NCBI GenBank assembly: GCA_023394015.1
Contig: JAEXBL010000201.1
Location: 1-16,640 of the forward strand
Source of the DNA: Pseudomonadota bacterium
Lineage (GTDB): Bacteria > Pseudomonadota > Gammaproteobacteria > Burkholderiales > Burkholderiaceae_C
DNA length: 16,640 bases
Reading direction: 5' to 3'
A program made the position numbers and the translations under genes. Under the pieces are notes generated by a model that did no database searches, was not told where the DNA came from, and was given only the letters and a program-made list of their open reading frames with translations. This document shows, in pieces, positions 1 to 6,111 of the stretch (positions within the stretch are counted from its first letter, which is position 1; each line of letters starts with the position of its first letter).

Positions 1-150
1 TTCGGTGTTGGGGCAATAGCCGCAGCGCCAGGGGCAGCCCTGGCAGAACACCACGGCCGCCAGGCGGCCGGGAAAGTCAATGGTGGTGAACGGCGTGATG
101 CCGCCGATGCGCAGGCCGTCGGCCGGGTCAGCCGCGCGCTGGGCAGGCAC
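1..150 (-). CDS. nrdG: NrdG, anaerobic ribonucleotide reductase activating enzyme (partial, N-terminal 50 residues)
   Basis: Radical SAM activase that would install the glycyl radical on NrdD. Only the N-terminus lies in the window; the gene runs off the left edge. The visible protein has the NrdG-type opening ([13 protein letters not shown]) followed by the [4Fe-4S]-cluster motif C-x3-C-x2-C in CPWRCGYC (Cys39, Cys43, Cys46), with an extra Cys36 just before it. The usual CHN after the last cluster cysteine reads CPNTE here. The best start I see is GTG at 150, which lies inside the end of the preceding small glycyl-radical ORF in another frame, so the two are probably translationally coupled; no clear Shine-Dalgarno decides the start. 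It is third in the leftward order nrdD, small glycyl-radical ORF, nrdG. Family and role are secure; the exact start is not. Confidence 0.88.
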   Translation of the reverse strand, partial: MPAQRAADPADGLRIGGITPFTTIDFPGRLAAVVFCQGCPWRCGYCPNTE

Positions 151-388
151 GGCCCGGCTCGGCGAAGAACTGGCGCTCGTGGTGCTCGCCCTGCTTGCCG
201 ACGTTGAAGCTGGCGACCGGCCGGTGGTAGCCCATGACGCGGGTCCAGACCTCGCAGGGCTGGCGCTCGGCATCGCTTTGTTCGACGGCCGCGACGGCGG
301 CGTTCTCGGTGGTGGAAAAAACGGTAATGACGACTCCTTGGTGGTGGTGAAAAAAACGGCGCAGTCGCGGGGCGTTGGCCTGTGTCAC
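128..388 (-). CDS. Separate glycyl-radical domain of the anaerobic ribonucleotide reductase
   Basis: Small ORF (86 codons from GTG 388) whose second half, [18 protein letters not shown] followed by a Gly-Lys-Gln-rich tail, is the C-terminal glycyl-radical segment of class III reductases. Gly53 in RVMGY corresponds to the radical glycine. The neighbouring nrdD ORF ends just before where this segment should follow, so the enzyme appears to be encoded in two pieces in different frames, 19 bp apart. The GTG at 388 has no ribosome binding site. A textbook AAGGAG (334-339) sits 5 nt before an in-frame ATT (codon 328-326), which would give a 66-residue protein; initiation at AUU is known for infC, so this is a serious alternative start. 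A functional analogue is YfiD/GrcA, a spare glycyl-radical part for pyruvate formate-lyase. Alternatives are a frameshifted remnant of a once-fused nrdD or programmed frameshifting. The domain call is firm; the mode of expression is inference. Confidence 0.82.
   Translation of the reverse strand: MTQANAPRLRRFFHHHQGVVITVFSTTENAAVAAVEQSDAERQPCEVWTRVMGYHRPVASFNVGKQGEHHERQFFAEPGRACPARG
326..339 (-). promoter_or_regulatory. Strong Shine-Dalgarno before an ATT codon in the glycyl-radical ORF
   Basis: On the minus strand AAGGAG (339-334) is followed by a 5-nt spacer and then ATT ACC GTT (from 328), in frame with the glycyl-radical domain. No ATG, GTG or TTG lies at usable distance after this site. 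It therefore points to AUU as the real initiation codon, skipping the His/Arg/Phe-rich first 20 codons predicted from the GTG at 388. Inferred from spacing only. Confidence 0.5.
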
Positions 389-407
389 GCAACGCCCGGC
401 TGGCCCC

Positions 408-2429
408 TCACGCGGCCAGCCGCGCGCGCTTGGCGGCCAGGCGTTCCTCGTCGCACTTGGGGCAGAAGGCGTGCTCGCCTTCCAGGTAGCCGTGCGTGGG
501 GCAGATCGAGAAGGTGGGCGTGACGGTGATGTAGGGCAGGCGGAAGTTCGTCAGCGCCCGCCGCACCAGTTCGCGGCAGGCAGCGCCGCTGCTGATGCGC
601 TCGCCCATGTACAGGTGCAGCACGGTGCCGCCGGTGTATTTGGACTGCAGCGCCTCCTGGCGCGCGAGGGCCTCGAACGGGTCGTCGGTGAAGCCCACCG
701 GAAGCTGCGAGGAGTTGGTGTAGTACGGCTGCTCGGCGGTTCCGGCCTGCAGGATGGCGGGCCAGCGCTTCTTGTCTTCCTTGGCGAAGCGGTAGGTGGT
801 GCCTTCGGCCGGCGTGGCTTCCAGGTTGTAGAGGTGGCCGGTTTCCTCCTGGAAGTCGGTAATGCGCGCGCGCACGTGGTCCAGCAGGCGCAGCGCGAAG
901 GCGTGGCCCCAGTCGGTGGTGATGTCGTGTGCATCACTGGTGAAGTTGCGCACCATCTCGTTGATGCCGTTCAGGCCCAGCGTGCTGAAATGGTTGCGCA
1001 GCGTGCCCAGGTAGCGCTTGGTGTAGGGAAACAGCCCCTGGTCCATCAGCCGCTGGATCAGCTTGCGCTTGACCTCCAGGCTTTGCTTGCCCAGCTCCAG
1101 CAGGCGGTCGAGCGCCCGGAACAGCGCCGCCTCGTCGCCCGCGTGCAAATGGCCCAGGCGCGCGCAGTTGACGGTGACCACGCCCAGGCTGCCGGTCTGC
1201 TCGGCGCTGCCGAACAGGCCATTGCCGCGCTTGAGCAGCTCGCGCAGATCAAGCTGCAGGCGGCAGCACATGGAGCGCACCATGTTCGGCTCCAGCTCCG
1301 AGTTGATGAAGTTCTGGAAGTACGGCAGGCCGTACTTGGCCGTCATATCGAACAGGCGCGCGGCGTTCTCACTTTCCCACGGAAAGTCGGGCGTGATGTT
1401 GTAGGTGGGAATGGGGAAGGTGAACACCCGGCCCTTGGCGTCGCCGGTGGTCATGACGTCGATGTAGGCGCGGTTGATCAGGTCCATCTCGGCCTGCAGT
1501 TCGCCGTAGCAGAACGGCATTTCCTCGCCGCCGATCACCGGCACCTGCTCGCGCAGGTCCTCGGGGCAGGTCCAGTCGAAGGTGAGGTTGGTGAACGGCG
1601 TCTGCGTGCCCCAGCGCGAGGGCACGTTGAGGTTGTAGACCAACTCCTGGATGCACTGGCGCACGGCGGCGTAGTCCATCGCGTCCTTGCGCACGAAGGG
1701 CGCCATGTAAGTGTCGAACGAGGAGAACGCCTGCGCGCCGGCCCATTCGTTCTGCAGTGTGCCCAGGAAGTTGACGATCTGCCCCACGGCCGAGGACATG
1801 TGCCTGGCCGGCCCCGCCTCCACCTTGCCCGGCACACCGTTCAGGCCCTCGTGCAGCAGCGTGCGCAGCGACCAGCCGGCGCAGTAGCCGCTGAGCATGT
1901 CCAGATCGTGGATGTGGATGTCGCCCTCGCGGTGCGCGGCGCCGATCTCGGGCGCGTAGACGTGCGACAGCCAGTAGTTGGCCGTGACCTTGCCGGCCAC
2001 GTTCAGGATCAGCCCGCCCAGCGAATAGCCCTGGTTGGCGTTGGCGTTCACCCGCCAGTCGGCGCGCGTGAGGTATTCGTTGATGGAGGACTCCACGTGG
2101 ACCAGCGTGCGCGCGTCGGCGCGCAGGGTGGCGTGGCGTTCGCGGTAGGCGATGTAGGCGCGCGCTGTGGCCAGGTGGTTGGCGGCGATCAGGGTCTGCT
2201 CGACCACGTCCTGGATCTGCTCGATGTGTGGCGCGCCGCCGCCGAAGCGGTGCACCAGCACCTTGACGGCCTGGGCCGTCAGCAGCGCCGCCTCGTCGTC
2301 GCCGAATTCGCCGCTGGCAGCCCCGGCGCGGGCAATGGCCGAACGGATGCGCGCGGCGTCGAAGTCGGCGCGCTGGCCATCGCGCTGGACGACCTGGCGC
2401 GGCAGACTAGTGACTTTGGCAACAGGCAT
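408..2429 (-). CDS. nrdD: NrdD, anaerobic (class III) ribonucleoside-triphosphate reductase, catalytic part without the glycyl-radical tail
   Basis: 673 residues. Reduces ribonucleoside triphosphates to deoxyribonucleotides without oxygen, in the cytoplasm. An N-terminal ATP-cone (about residues 5-95) is followed by the ten-stranded barrel, with GDIHIHDLD (His172, His174), Cys183, NVPSRWGTQTPFTNLTFD, the SMCCRLQLD cysteine pair (Cys388, Cys389) and NCARLGH. The C-terminal zinc knuckle is C-P-T-H then C-P-K-C (Cys643, His646, Cys656, Cys659). Unusually the protein ends 14 residues after the knuckle (LAAKRARLAA, stop), before any RVxGY glycyl-radical motif, which is instead on the next ORF downstream. 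The SRWGTQTP/SMCC style resembles the group of class III enzymes described as thiol-redoxin rather than formate dependent; that subtype is inference. Start ATG 2429 has AAGGA about 7 nt upstream. NrdR boxes lie directly upstream. Confidence 0.95.
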   Translation of the reverse strand: MPVAKVTSLPRQVVQRDGQRADFDAARIRSAIARAGAASGEFGDDEAALLTAQAVKVLVHRFGGGAPHIEQIQDVVEQTLIAANHLATARAYIAYRERHATLRADARTLVHVESSINEYLTRADWRVNANANQGYSLGGLILNVAGKVTANYWLSHVYAPEIGAAHREGDIHIHDLDMLSGYCAGWSLRTLLHEGLNGVPGKVEAGPARHMSSAVGQIVNFLGTLQNEWAGAQAFSSFDTYMAPFVRKDAMDYAAVRQCIQELVYNLNVPSRWGTQTPFTNLTFDWTCPEDLREQVPVIGGEEMPFCYGELQAEMDLINRAYIDVMTTGDAKGRVFTFPIPTYNITPDFPWESENAARLFDMTAKYGLPYFQNFINSELEPNMVRSMCCRLQLDLRELLKRGNGLFGSAEQTGSLGVVTVNCARLGHLHAGDEAALFRALDRLLELGKQSLEVKRKLIQRLMDQGLFPYTKRYLGTLRNHFSTLGLNGINEMVRNFTSDAHDITTDWGHAFALRLLDHVRARITDFQEETGHLYNLEATPAEGTTYRFAKEDKKRWPAILQAGTAEQPYYTNSSQLPVGFTDDPFEALARQEALQSKYTGGTVLHLYMGERISSGAACRELVRRALTNFRLPYITVTPTFSICPTHGYLEGEHAFCPKCDEERLAAKRARLAA

Positions 2430-2444
2430 GGCGGAATCCTTGGA

Positions 2445-2460
2445 ACACTATATGTAGTGC
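2445..2460 (-). promoter_or_regulatory. NrdR box 1 (proximal) upstream of nrdD
   Basis: The sequence acactatatgtagtgc matches the NrdR-box pattern (acaCwAtATaTwGtgt), a near-palindrome recognised by the ATP-cone repressor NrdR. It lies 16 bp before the nrdD start codon. It contains TATAGT on the minus strand, which may be the -10 element, so repressor binding would block polymerase. It pairs with a second box centred 32 bp away (about three helical turns), the spacing typical of NrdR operators. Confidence 0.85.
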
Positions 2461-2476
2461 GAAAGGTACCCTCCAT

Positions 2477-2492
2477 CCACTACATATAGTAT
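2477..2492 (-). promoter_or_regulatory. NrdR box 2 (distal) upstream of nrdD
   Basis: ccactacatatagtat is the second NrdR box. Its reverse complement, atactatatgtagtgg, differs from box 1 at only a few outer positions. The 32-bp centre-to-centre distance places both boxes on the same face of the helix, supporting cooperative NrdR binding. Confidence 0.83.
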
Positions 2493-2504
2493 GTTCTACA
2501 TCAA
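2491..2504 (-). promoter_or_regulatory. Possible FNR/Anr-type site upstream of nrdD
   Basis: On the minus strand, TTGATGTAGAACAT fits TTGAT-N4-ATCAA at 8 of 10 positions, with a perfect left half. It abuts NrdR box 2. Anaerobic activation of nrdD by FNR-family regulators is established in other proteobacteria; whether this degenerate site works is unknown. Confidence 0.35.
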
Positions 2505-2506
2505 AG

Positions 2507-2533
2507 AAACCGCCGGCGGCCTGAGCTTCAGGC
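2507..2533 (-). terminator. Weak candidate terminator after metE
   Basis: Overlapping the metE stop codon, the minus strand can form a 6-bp hairpin GCCTGA-agc-TCAGGC (2519-2533), followed by CGCCGGCGG and then TTTCTTT. The stem is short and the T-run is interrupted and 9 nt away, so this is not a canonical Rho-independent terminator. Confidence 0.22.
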
Positions 2534-4810
2534 GCCCGCGCGCAGCGTGTGGGCTGCCGCCACCATGTTGCGCAGCGCCGGCAGCACCTCGGCCCACTGG
2601 CGCGTCTTCAGGCCGCAGTCGGGGTTGACCCACAGGCGCTCGGACGGAATCCGCTCGGCCGCCTTCTGCATCAGCTCCACCATGTGTTGCTGGGTCGGGA
2701 TGTTGGGCGAGTGGATGTCGTAGACGCCGGGGCCGATCTCGTTCGGGTACTTGAAGTCGTCGAAGGCGTCCAGCAGCTCCATGTCGGAGCGCGAGGTCTC
2801 GATGGTGAAGACGTCGGCGTCCATGCCGGCGATGGAACGGATGATGTCGTTGAACTCCGAGTAGCACATGTGGGTGTGGATCTGCGTTTCGTCGCGCACG
2901 CCGTTGGCGGTGATGCGAAAGCACTCCACGGCCCAGTCCAGGTAGTCCTGCCATTGCGCACGGCGCAGCGGCAGGCCTTCGCGCAGCGCCGCCTCGTCGA
3001 TCTGGATCACGTGCACGCCAGCCTTTTCCAGGTCCAGCACTTCCTCGCGAATCGCCAGTGCGAGCTGTCGGCACGAATCGGCACGCGGCTGGTCGTCGCG
3101 CACAAAGGACCAGTTGAGAATGGTCACCGGGCCCGTGAGCATGCCTTTCATGGGCTTGTCGGTCAGCGACTGCGCGTAGCGGATCCATTCCACGGTCATG
3201 GCCCTGGGCCGGCGAATGTCGCCAAACAGGATCGGCGGCTTGACGCAGCGTGAGCCGTAGGACTGCACCCAGCCGAACTGGCTGAAGGCGTAGCCCTCGA
3301 GCTGCTCGCCGAAGTACTCGACCATGTCGTTGCGCTCGGCCTCGCCGTGCACCAGCACGTCCAGGCCCAGGGCCTCCTGCTCTCGCACGCTGTGCTCGAT
3401 CGCCGCGCGCATCGCCGCCTGGTAGCCGGCCTCGTCCAGCCGGCCGGCCTTGTGGTCGCTGCGCGCGCGGCGGATGTCGGCGGTCTGCGGAAAGGAGCCG
3501 ATGGTGGTGGTCGGGTACCGCGGCAGGTTCAGCAGCGCGCGCTGCTTGGCGGCGCGTCGGGCGTAGGCGCTCTCGCGCTGGCCCAGCGGCGGCGCGATCC
3601 TGGCCACTGCCGCCGCCACTTCCGGTTTGTGCACCCGCGGCGAAGCTCGGCGAGCGGCCAGCGCGGCGGCGTTGTCGGCCAGCTCGGCCTGCACGGCGGC
3701 GCGGCCCTGGTTGAGGGCGGTGGCGATCACGCGCAGCTCGTCGAGCTTCTGCAGCGCGAAGGCCAGCCAGCTCTTGACCTCAGCGTCCAGCCTGTCTTCG
3801 CTCGCCAGATCGACCGGCACGTGCAGCAGCGAGCACGACGGCGCGATCCACAGCCGCTCGCCCAGGCGCTTGGCCAGCGGCTCCAGCCAGTCCAGCAGAG
3901 CGGCCAGGTCGGTGCGCCAGATGTTGCGGCCATTGACCACGCCCAGCGACAGCACCTTGTGCTCGGGCAGCAGGTTGAGCAGCGGCGCCACGTCGTCCTT
4001 CCCGTTGATGGCGTCCAGGTGCAGGCCCGCCACCGGCAGGTGGGCCGCCAGGTAGCGGTTTTCCTCCAGCTGACCGAAGTAGGTCGCCAGCAGCAGCTTG
4101 ACACGGCAGGCCTTCAGCTGGTGGTAGGCCAGGTTGAAGGCGTGGCGCCAGGGCTCGTCCAGTTCGGTGACCAGGATCGGCTCGTCGATCTGCACCCACT
4201 CGGCGCCGGCGTCGGCCAGCGCGTCGAGCAGCTGGGCATAGACCGGCAGCAGGCGCTCCAGCAGCGCCAGCTTGTCGCTGCCGTCCTTGGCCTTGCCCAA
4301 CGCCAGGTAGGTGACGGGGCCGATGACGACCGGCTTGGCGTTCACGCCCTGCTCCTGCGCTTCGGCCAGCTGCGCCAGCAGGCGCGAGGCATCGAGCGTG
4401 AACTGCGTGTCGGCCTGGAACTCGGGCACGATGTAGTGGTAGTTGGTATCGAACCACTTGGTCATCTCGCCGGCCGCCACGCCGCCACAGCAATCGGCAT
4501 GGGTCTCGGCCGAACGGCCGCGCGCCACGCGGAAGTAGTTGTCCAGCGCATCGCCGGCAAAGCCCTGCACGCGCTCGGGCAGGTGACCCAGGGTGAAGCT
4601 CATGTCCAGCACCTGGTCGTAGAACGAGAAGTCGCCCACCGGCACCCAGTCGAGCTGCGCCTGCTCGGCCCAGTGGCGGCGGCGCAGCTTGGCGCCCAGT
4701 TGATGCAACTCGTCGCGCGTGGACTGCCCTTTCCAGTACGACTCCAAGGCGAACTTGAGTTCGCGCTGCGCGCCAATGCGCGGAAAACCGAGGTTGTGGG
4801 TGGTGACCAT
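2528..4810 (-). CDS. metE: MetE, cobalamin-independent methionine synthase
   Basis: 760 residues, the normal length for the family. Transfers a methyl group from methyltetrahydrofolate (triglutamate) to homocysteine, the last step of methionine synthesis, in the cytoplasm. Two barrel domains are visible. The N-terminal one opens NLGFPRIG; the C-terminal one begins around [10 protein letters not shown] and carries the zinc ligands His647 and Cys649 ([11 protein letters not shown]), Glu671 (TIETSRSD) and Cys732 ([10 protein letters not shown]), matching E. coli His641, Cys643, Glu665 and Cys726. A TTG at 4816 could extend the frame by two codons, but AGGAG lies 7 nt before the ATG at 4810 and only 1 nt before the TTG, so ATG 4810 is preferred. 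Divergent from metR with a shared control region; probably activated by MetR with homocysteine as co-effector. No cobalamin riboswitch fits in the short upstream gap. Confidence 0.97.
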   Translation of the reverse strand: MVTTHNLGFPRIGAQRELKFALESYWKGQSTRDELHQLGAKLRRRHWAEQAQLDWVPVGDFSFYDQVLDMSFTLGHLPERVQGFAGDALDNYFRVARGRSAETHADCCGGVAAGEMTKWFDTNYHYIVPEFQADTQFTLDASRLLAQLAEAQEQGVNAKPVVIGPVTYLALGKAKDGSDKLALLERLLPVYAQLLDALADAGAEWVQIDEPILVTELDEPWRHAFNLAYHQLKACRVKLLLATYFGQLEENRYLAAHLPVAGLHLDAINGKDDVAPLLNLLPEHKVLSLGVVNGRNIWRTDLAALLDWLEPLAKRLGERLWIAPSCSLLHVPVDLASEDRLDAEVKSWLAFALQKLDELRVIATALNQGRAAVQAELADNAAALAARRASPRVHKPEVAAAVARIAPPLGQRESAYARRAAKQRALLNLPRYPTTTIGSFPQTADIRRARSDHKAGRLDEAGYQAAMRAAIEHSVREQEALGLDVLVHGEAERNDMVEYFGEQLEGYAFSQFGWVQSYGSRCVKPPILFGDIRRPRAMTVEWIRYAQSLTDKPMKGMLTGPVTILNWSFVRDDQPRADSCRQLALAIREEVLDLEKAGVHVIQIDEAALREGLPLRRAQWQDYLDWAVECFRITANGVRDETQIHTHMCYSEFNDIIRSIAGMDADVFTIETSRSDMELLDAFDDFKYPNEIGPGVYDIHSPNIPTQQHMVELMQKAAERIPSERLWVNPDCGLKTRQWAEVLPALRNMVAAAHTLRAGA

Positions 4811-4846
4811 GGTCAAACTCCTGCCGTCTTGCCTTGAAAGCCGGCG

Positions 4847-4875
4847 ATGCTAGGCGGCACAATCCGTGAAGTAAA
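4847..4875 (-). promoter_or_regulatory. Candidate metE promoter
   Basis: On the minus strand TTTACT (4875-4870) and TAGCAT (4852-4847) are separated by exactly 17 bp. Each matches 4 of 6 positions of the sigma-70 -35 and -10 hexamers. The putative MetR sites lie just upstream of the -35. A weak promoter with upstream activator sites suits an activator-dependent gene. Prediction only. Confidence 0.45.
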
Positions 4876-4910
4876 ATGGTCTTTTTTCACTCAATCATTA
4901 GTTTCACTCA
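4866..4910. promoter_or_regulatory. Putative MetR operator in the metE-metR intergenic region
   Basis: TTTCACTCA occurs twice as a direct repeat (4885-4893 and 4902-4910), 17 bp apart. GTGAA (4866-4870) and TTCAC (4886-4890) form an inverted pair. MetR of enteric bacteria recognises TGAA-N5-TTCA; the arms here match but the spacing does not fit exactly. Position between divergent metE and metR supports the role. The repeats nearest metR would also allow autoregulation. Confidence 0.5.
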
Positions 4911-4913
4911 TAC

Positions 4914-5813
4914 ATGCTGGAGCGCATTCACCTGTCCATCGTGCACGAGGTGGACCGGCTGGGCACGCTGACGGCCGCCGCCGACGCGCTGTGCCTGACG
5001 CAGTCGGCACTCAGCCACTCGATCCGCAAGCTGGAGCAGCAATTGGGCACCGCCGTCTGGCTGCGCGAGGGACGCAGCCTGCGCCTGACGCAGGCCGGCC
5101 AGCACCTGCTGGTCGTGGCGCGACGCGTGCTGCCGCAGCTGGCGCTGGCCGAGGAACGCCTGGGACAGTTCGCGCGCGGCGAGCGCGGCAGCCTGCGCAT
5201 CGGCATGGAATGCCACCCGTGCTACCAGTGGCTGCTGAAGGTGGTGTCGCCCTATCTGGCGGCCTGGCCCGACGTGGACGTGGACGTGAAGCAGGCGTTC
5301 CAGTTCGGCGGCATCGGCGCGCTGATCGGCTACGAGATCGATCTGCTGGTCACGCCCGATCCGCTGTACAAAAGCGGTCTGCACTTCGAGCCGGTGTTCG
5401 ACTACGAGCAGGTGCTGGTGGTCGCCAGTGCGCATCCGCTGGCACGGGCCACCCACGCCCGCCCGCGCGATCTGGCGCGCGAGGTGCTCATTACCTACCC
5501 GGTCGAGCCCGAGCGGCTGGACATCTACACCCAGTTCCTCACCCCGGCCGGCATTGCGCCGCGCCGCCACCAGACCATCGAAACCACCGACATCATGCTG
5601 CAGATGGTGGCCAGCGGGCGGGGCGTGGCGGCGCTGCCGCGCTGGCTGGTGCACGAGTACACCGCCAAGCTCGGAGTGCGGTCCGTGCGCCTGGGCCCGC
5701 GCGGCATCGCCAAGCAGATTCATCTGGGTGCGCGCGAGGCCGATCTGGACACCGACTATCTGCGCGCCTTCATCGCTCTGGCACGCGACCTGGCACTGAG
5801 AGAGGCGCCCTGA
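4914..5813 (+). CDS. metR: MetR, LysR-family activator of methionine genes
   Basis: 299 residues, standard for LysR regulators. The N-terminal winged helix-turn-helix (about residues 4-63, TAAADALCLTQSALSHSIRK) is followed by a periplasmic-binding-protein-like effector domain (about 90-290) with the MetR-typical segments RIGMECHPCYQWL, AFQFGGIGALIGYEIDLLVTPDP and ETTDIMLQMVASGRGVAALPRW. In the family, homocysteine is the co-effector and metE a main target, which agrees with the divergent metE here. The start MLERIHLSIV is the conserved MetR start. No Shine-Dalgarno is visible before it, so translation may be weak or from a short leader. The following 298 bp to the heme receptor gene contain no gene and no convincing terminator. 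Confidence 0.94.
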   Translation: MLERIHLSIVHEVDRLGTLTAAADALCLTQSALSHSIRKLEQQLGTAVWLREGRSLRLTQAGQHLLVVARRVLPQLALAEERLGQFARGERGSLRIGMECHPCYQWLLKVVSPYLAAWPDVDVDVKQAFQFGGIGALIGYEIDLLVTPDPLYKSGLHFEPVFDYEQVLVVASAHPLARATHARPRDLAREVLITYPVEPERLDIYTQFLTPAGIAPRRHQTIETTDIMLQMVASGRGVAALPRWLVHEYTAKLGVRSVRLGPRGIAKQIHLGAREADLDTDYLRAFIALARDLALREAP

Positions 5814-6053
5814 AGCACGGTCTGCCGTCAGCACGGCGCAGCTTGACGCCGCGAGGCCGCACGCCAACCTGACGACTACACGCTTGCACTCACGGATGCA
5901 CCTCGCCCGCCCCATGCCTGATGCGGTGTCCGCGCGGCGACTGCTGAACACCCACCCCAGACTGACCCGGCCGACGGCACCCGATTTCCCTGCCTATTCT
6001 GCTGACTTTTCAACACACGGCTCCACGGATTTCGACTACCGCGTGCGGTTTCA

Positions 6054-6081
6054 TATAATGCGAATCATTACGATTTGCATT
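6054..6081 (+). promoter_or_regulatory. Fur box and promoter of the heme uptake operon
   Basis: A perfect -10 hexamer TATAAT (6054-6059) overlaps a 25-bp imperfect palindrome (6057-6081) beginning AATGCGAATCATTAC and ending GATTTGCATT; 10 of 12 arm positions pair. TGCGAAT-C-ATTACGA matches the 7-1-7 Fur consensus at 10 of 14 positions. No good -35 is seen 17 bp upstream. Overlap of the Fur box with the -10 fits iron-dependent repression of the hmu genes downstream. The stretch 5814-6053 shows nothing else. Confidence 0.82.
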
Positions 6082-6111
6082 GTTATAAACAGCAAGGAGC
6101 GCGAGCGCGTC

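Noticed and set aside
375..2489. Long plus-strand ORF (704 codons) antisense to nrdD
   Set aside because: Low-complexity Ala/Gly/Val/Gln-rich translation without a recognisable domain; a GC-rich shadow of nrdD, which has clear family motifs.
4808..4816. TTG start for metE at 4816
   Set aside because: AGGAG would be only 1 nt from TTG but is 7 nt from the ATG at 4810.
3347..4837. Plus-strand ORF (496 codons) antisense to metE
   Set aside because: Shadow of a gene with all catalytic residues; Gln/Arg/Val-rich with no motifs.
4811..4913. Cobalamin or SAM riboswitch before metE
   Set aside because: The gap is only about 100 bp, contains promoter-like and MetR-like elements, and shows no B12-box or SAM-riboswitch pattern.
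5814..6053. Possible small gene or terminator between metR and the heme receptor
   Set aside because: No ORF with a ribosome binding site and no hairpin followed by a T-run.
5884..6111. Upstream starts for the heme receptor (5884, 6058)
   Set aside because: They would place the -10 and Fur box inside the coding region. ATG 6112 follows the AAGGAG and precedes the signal peptide.
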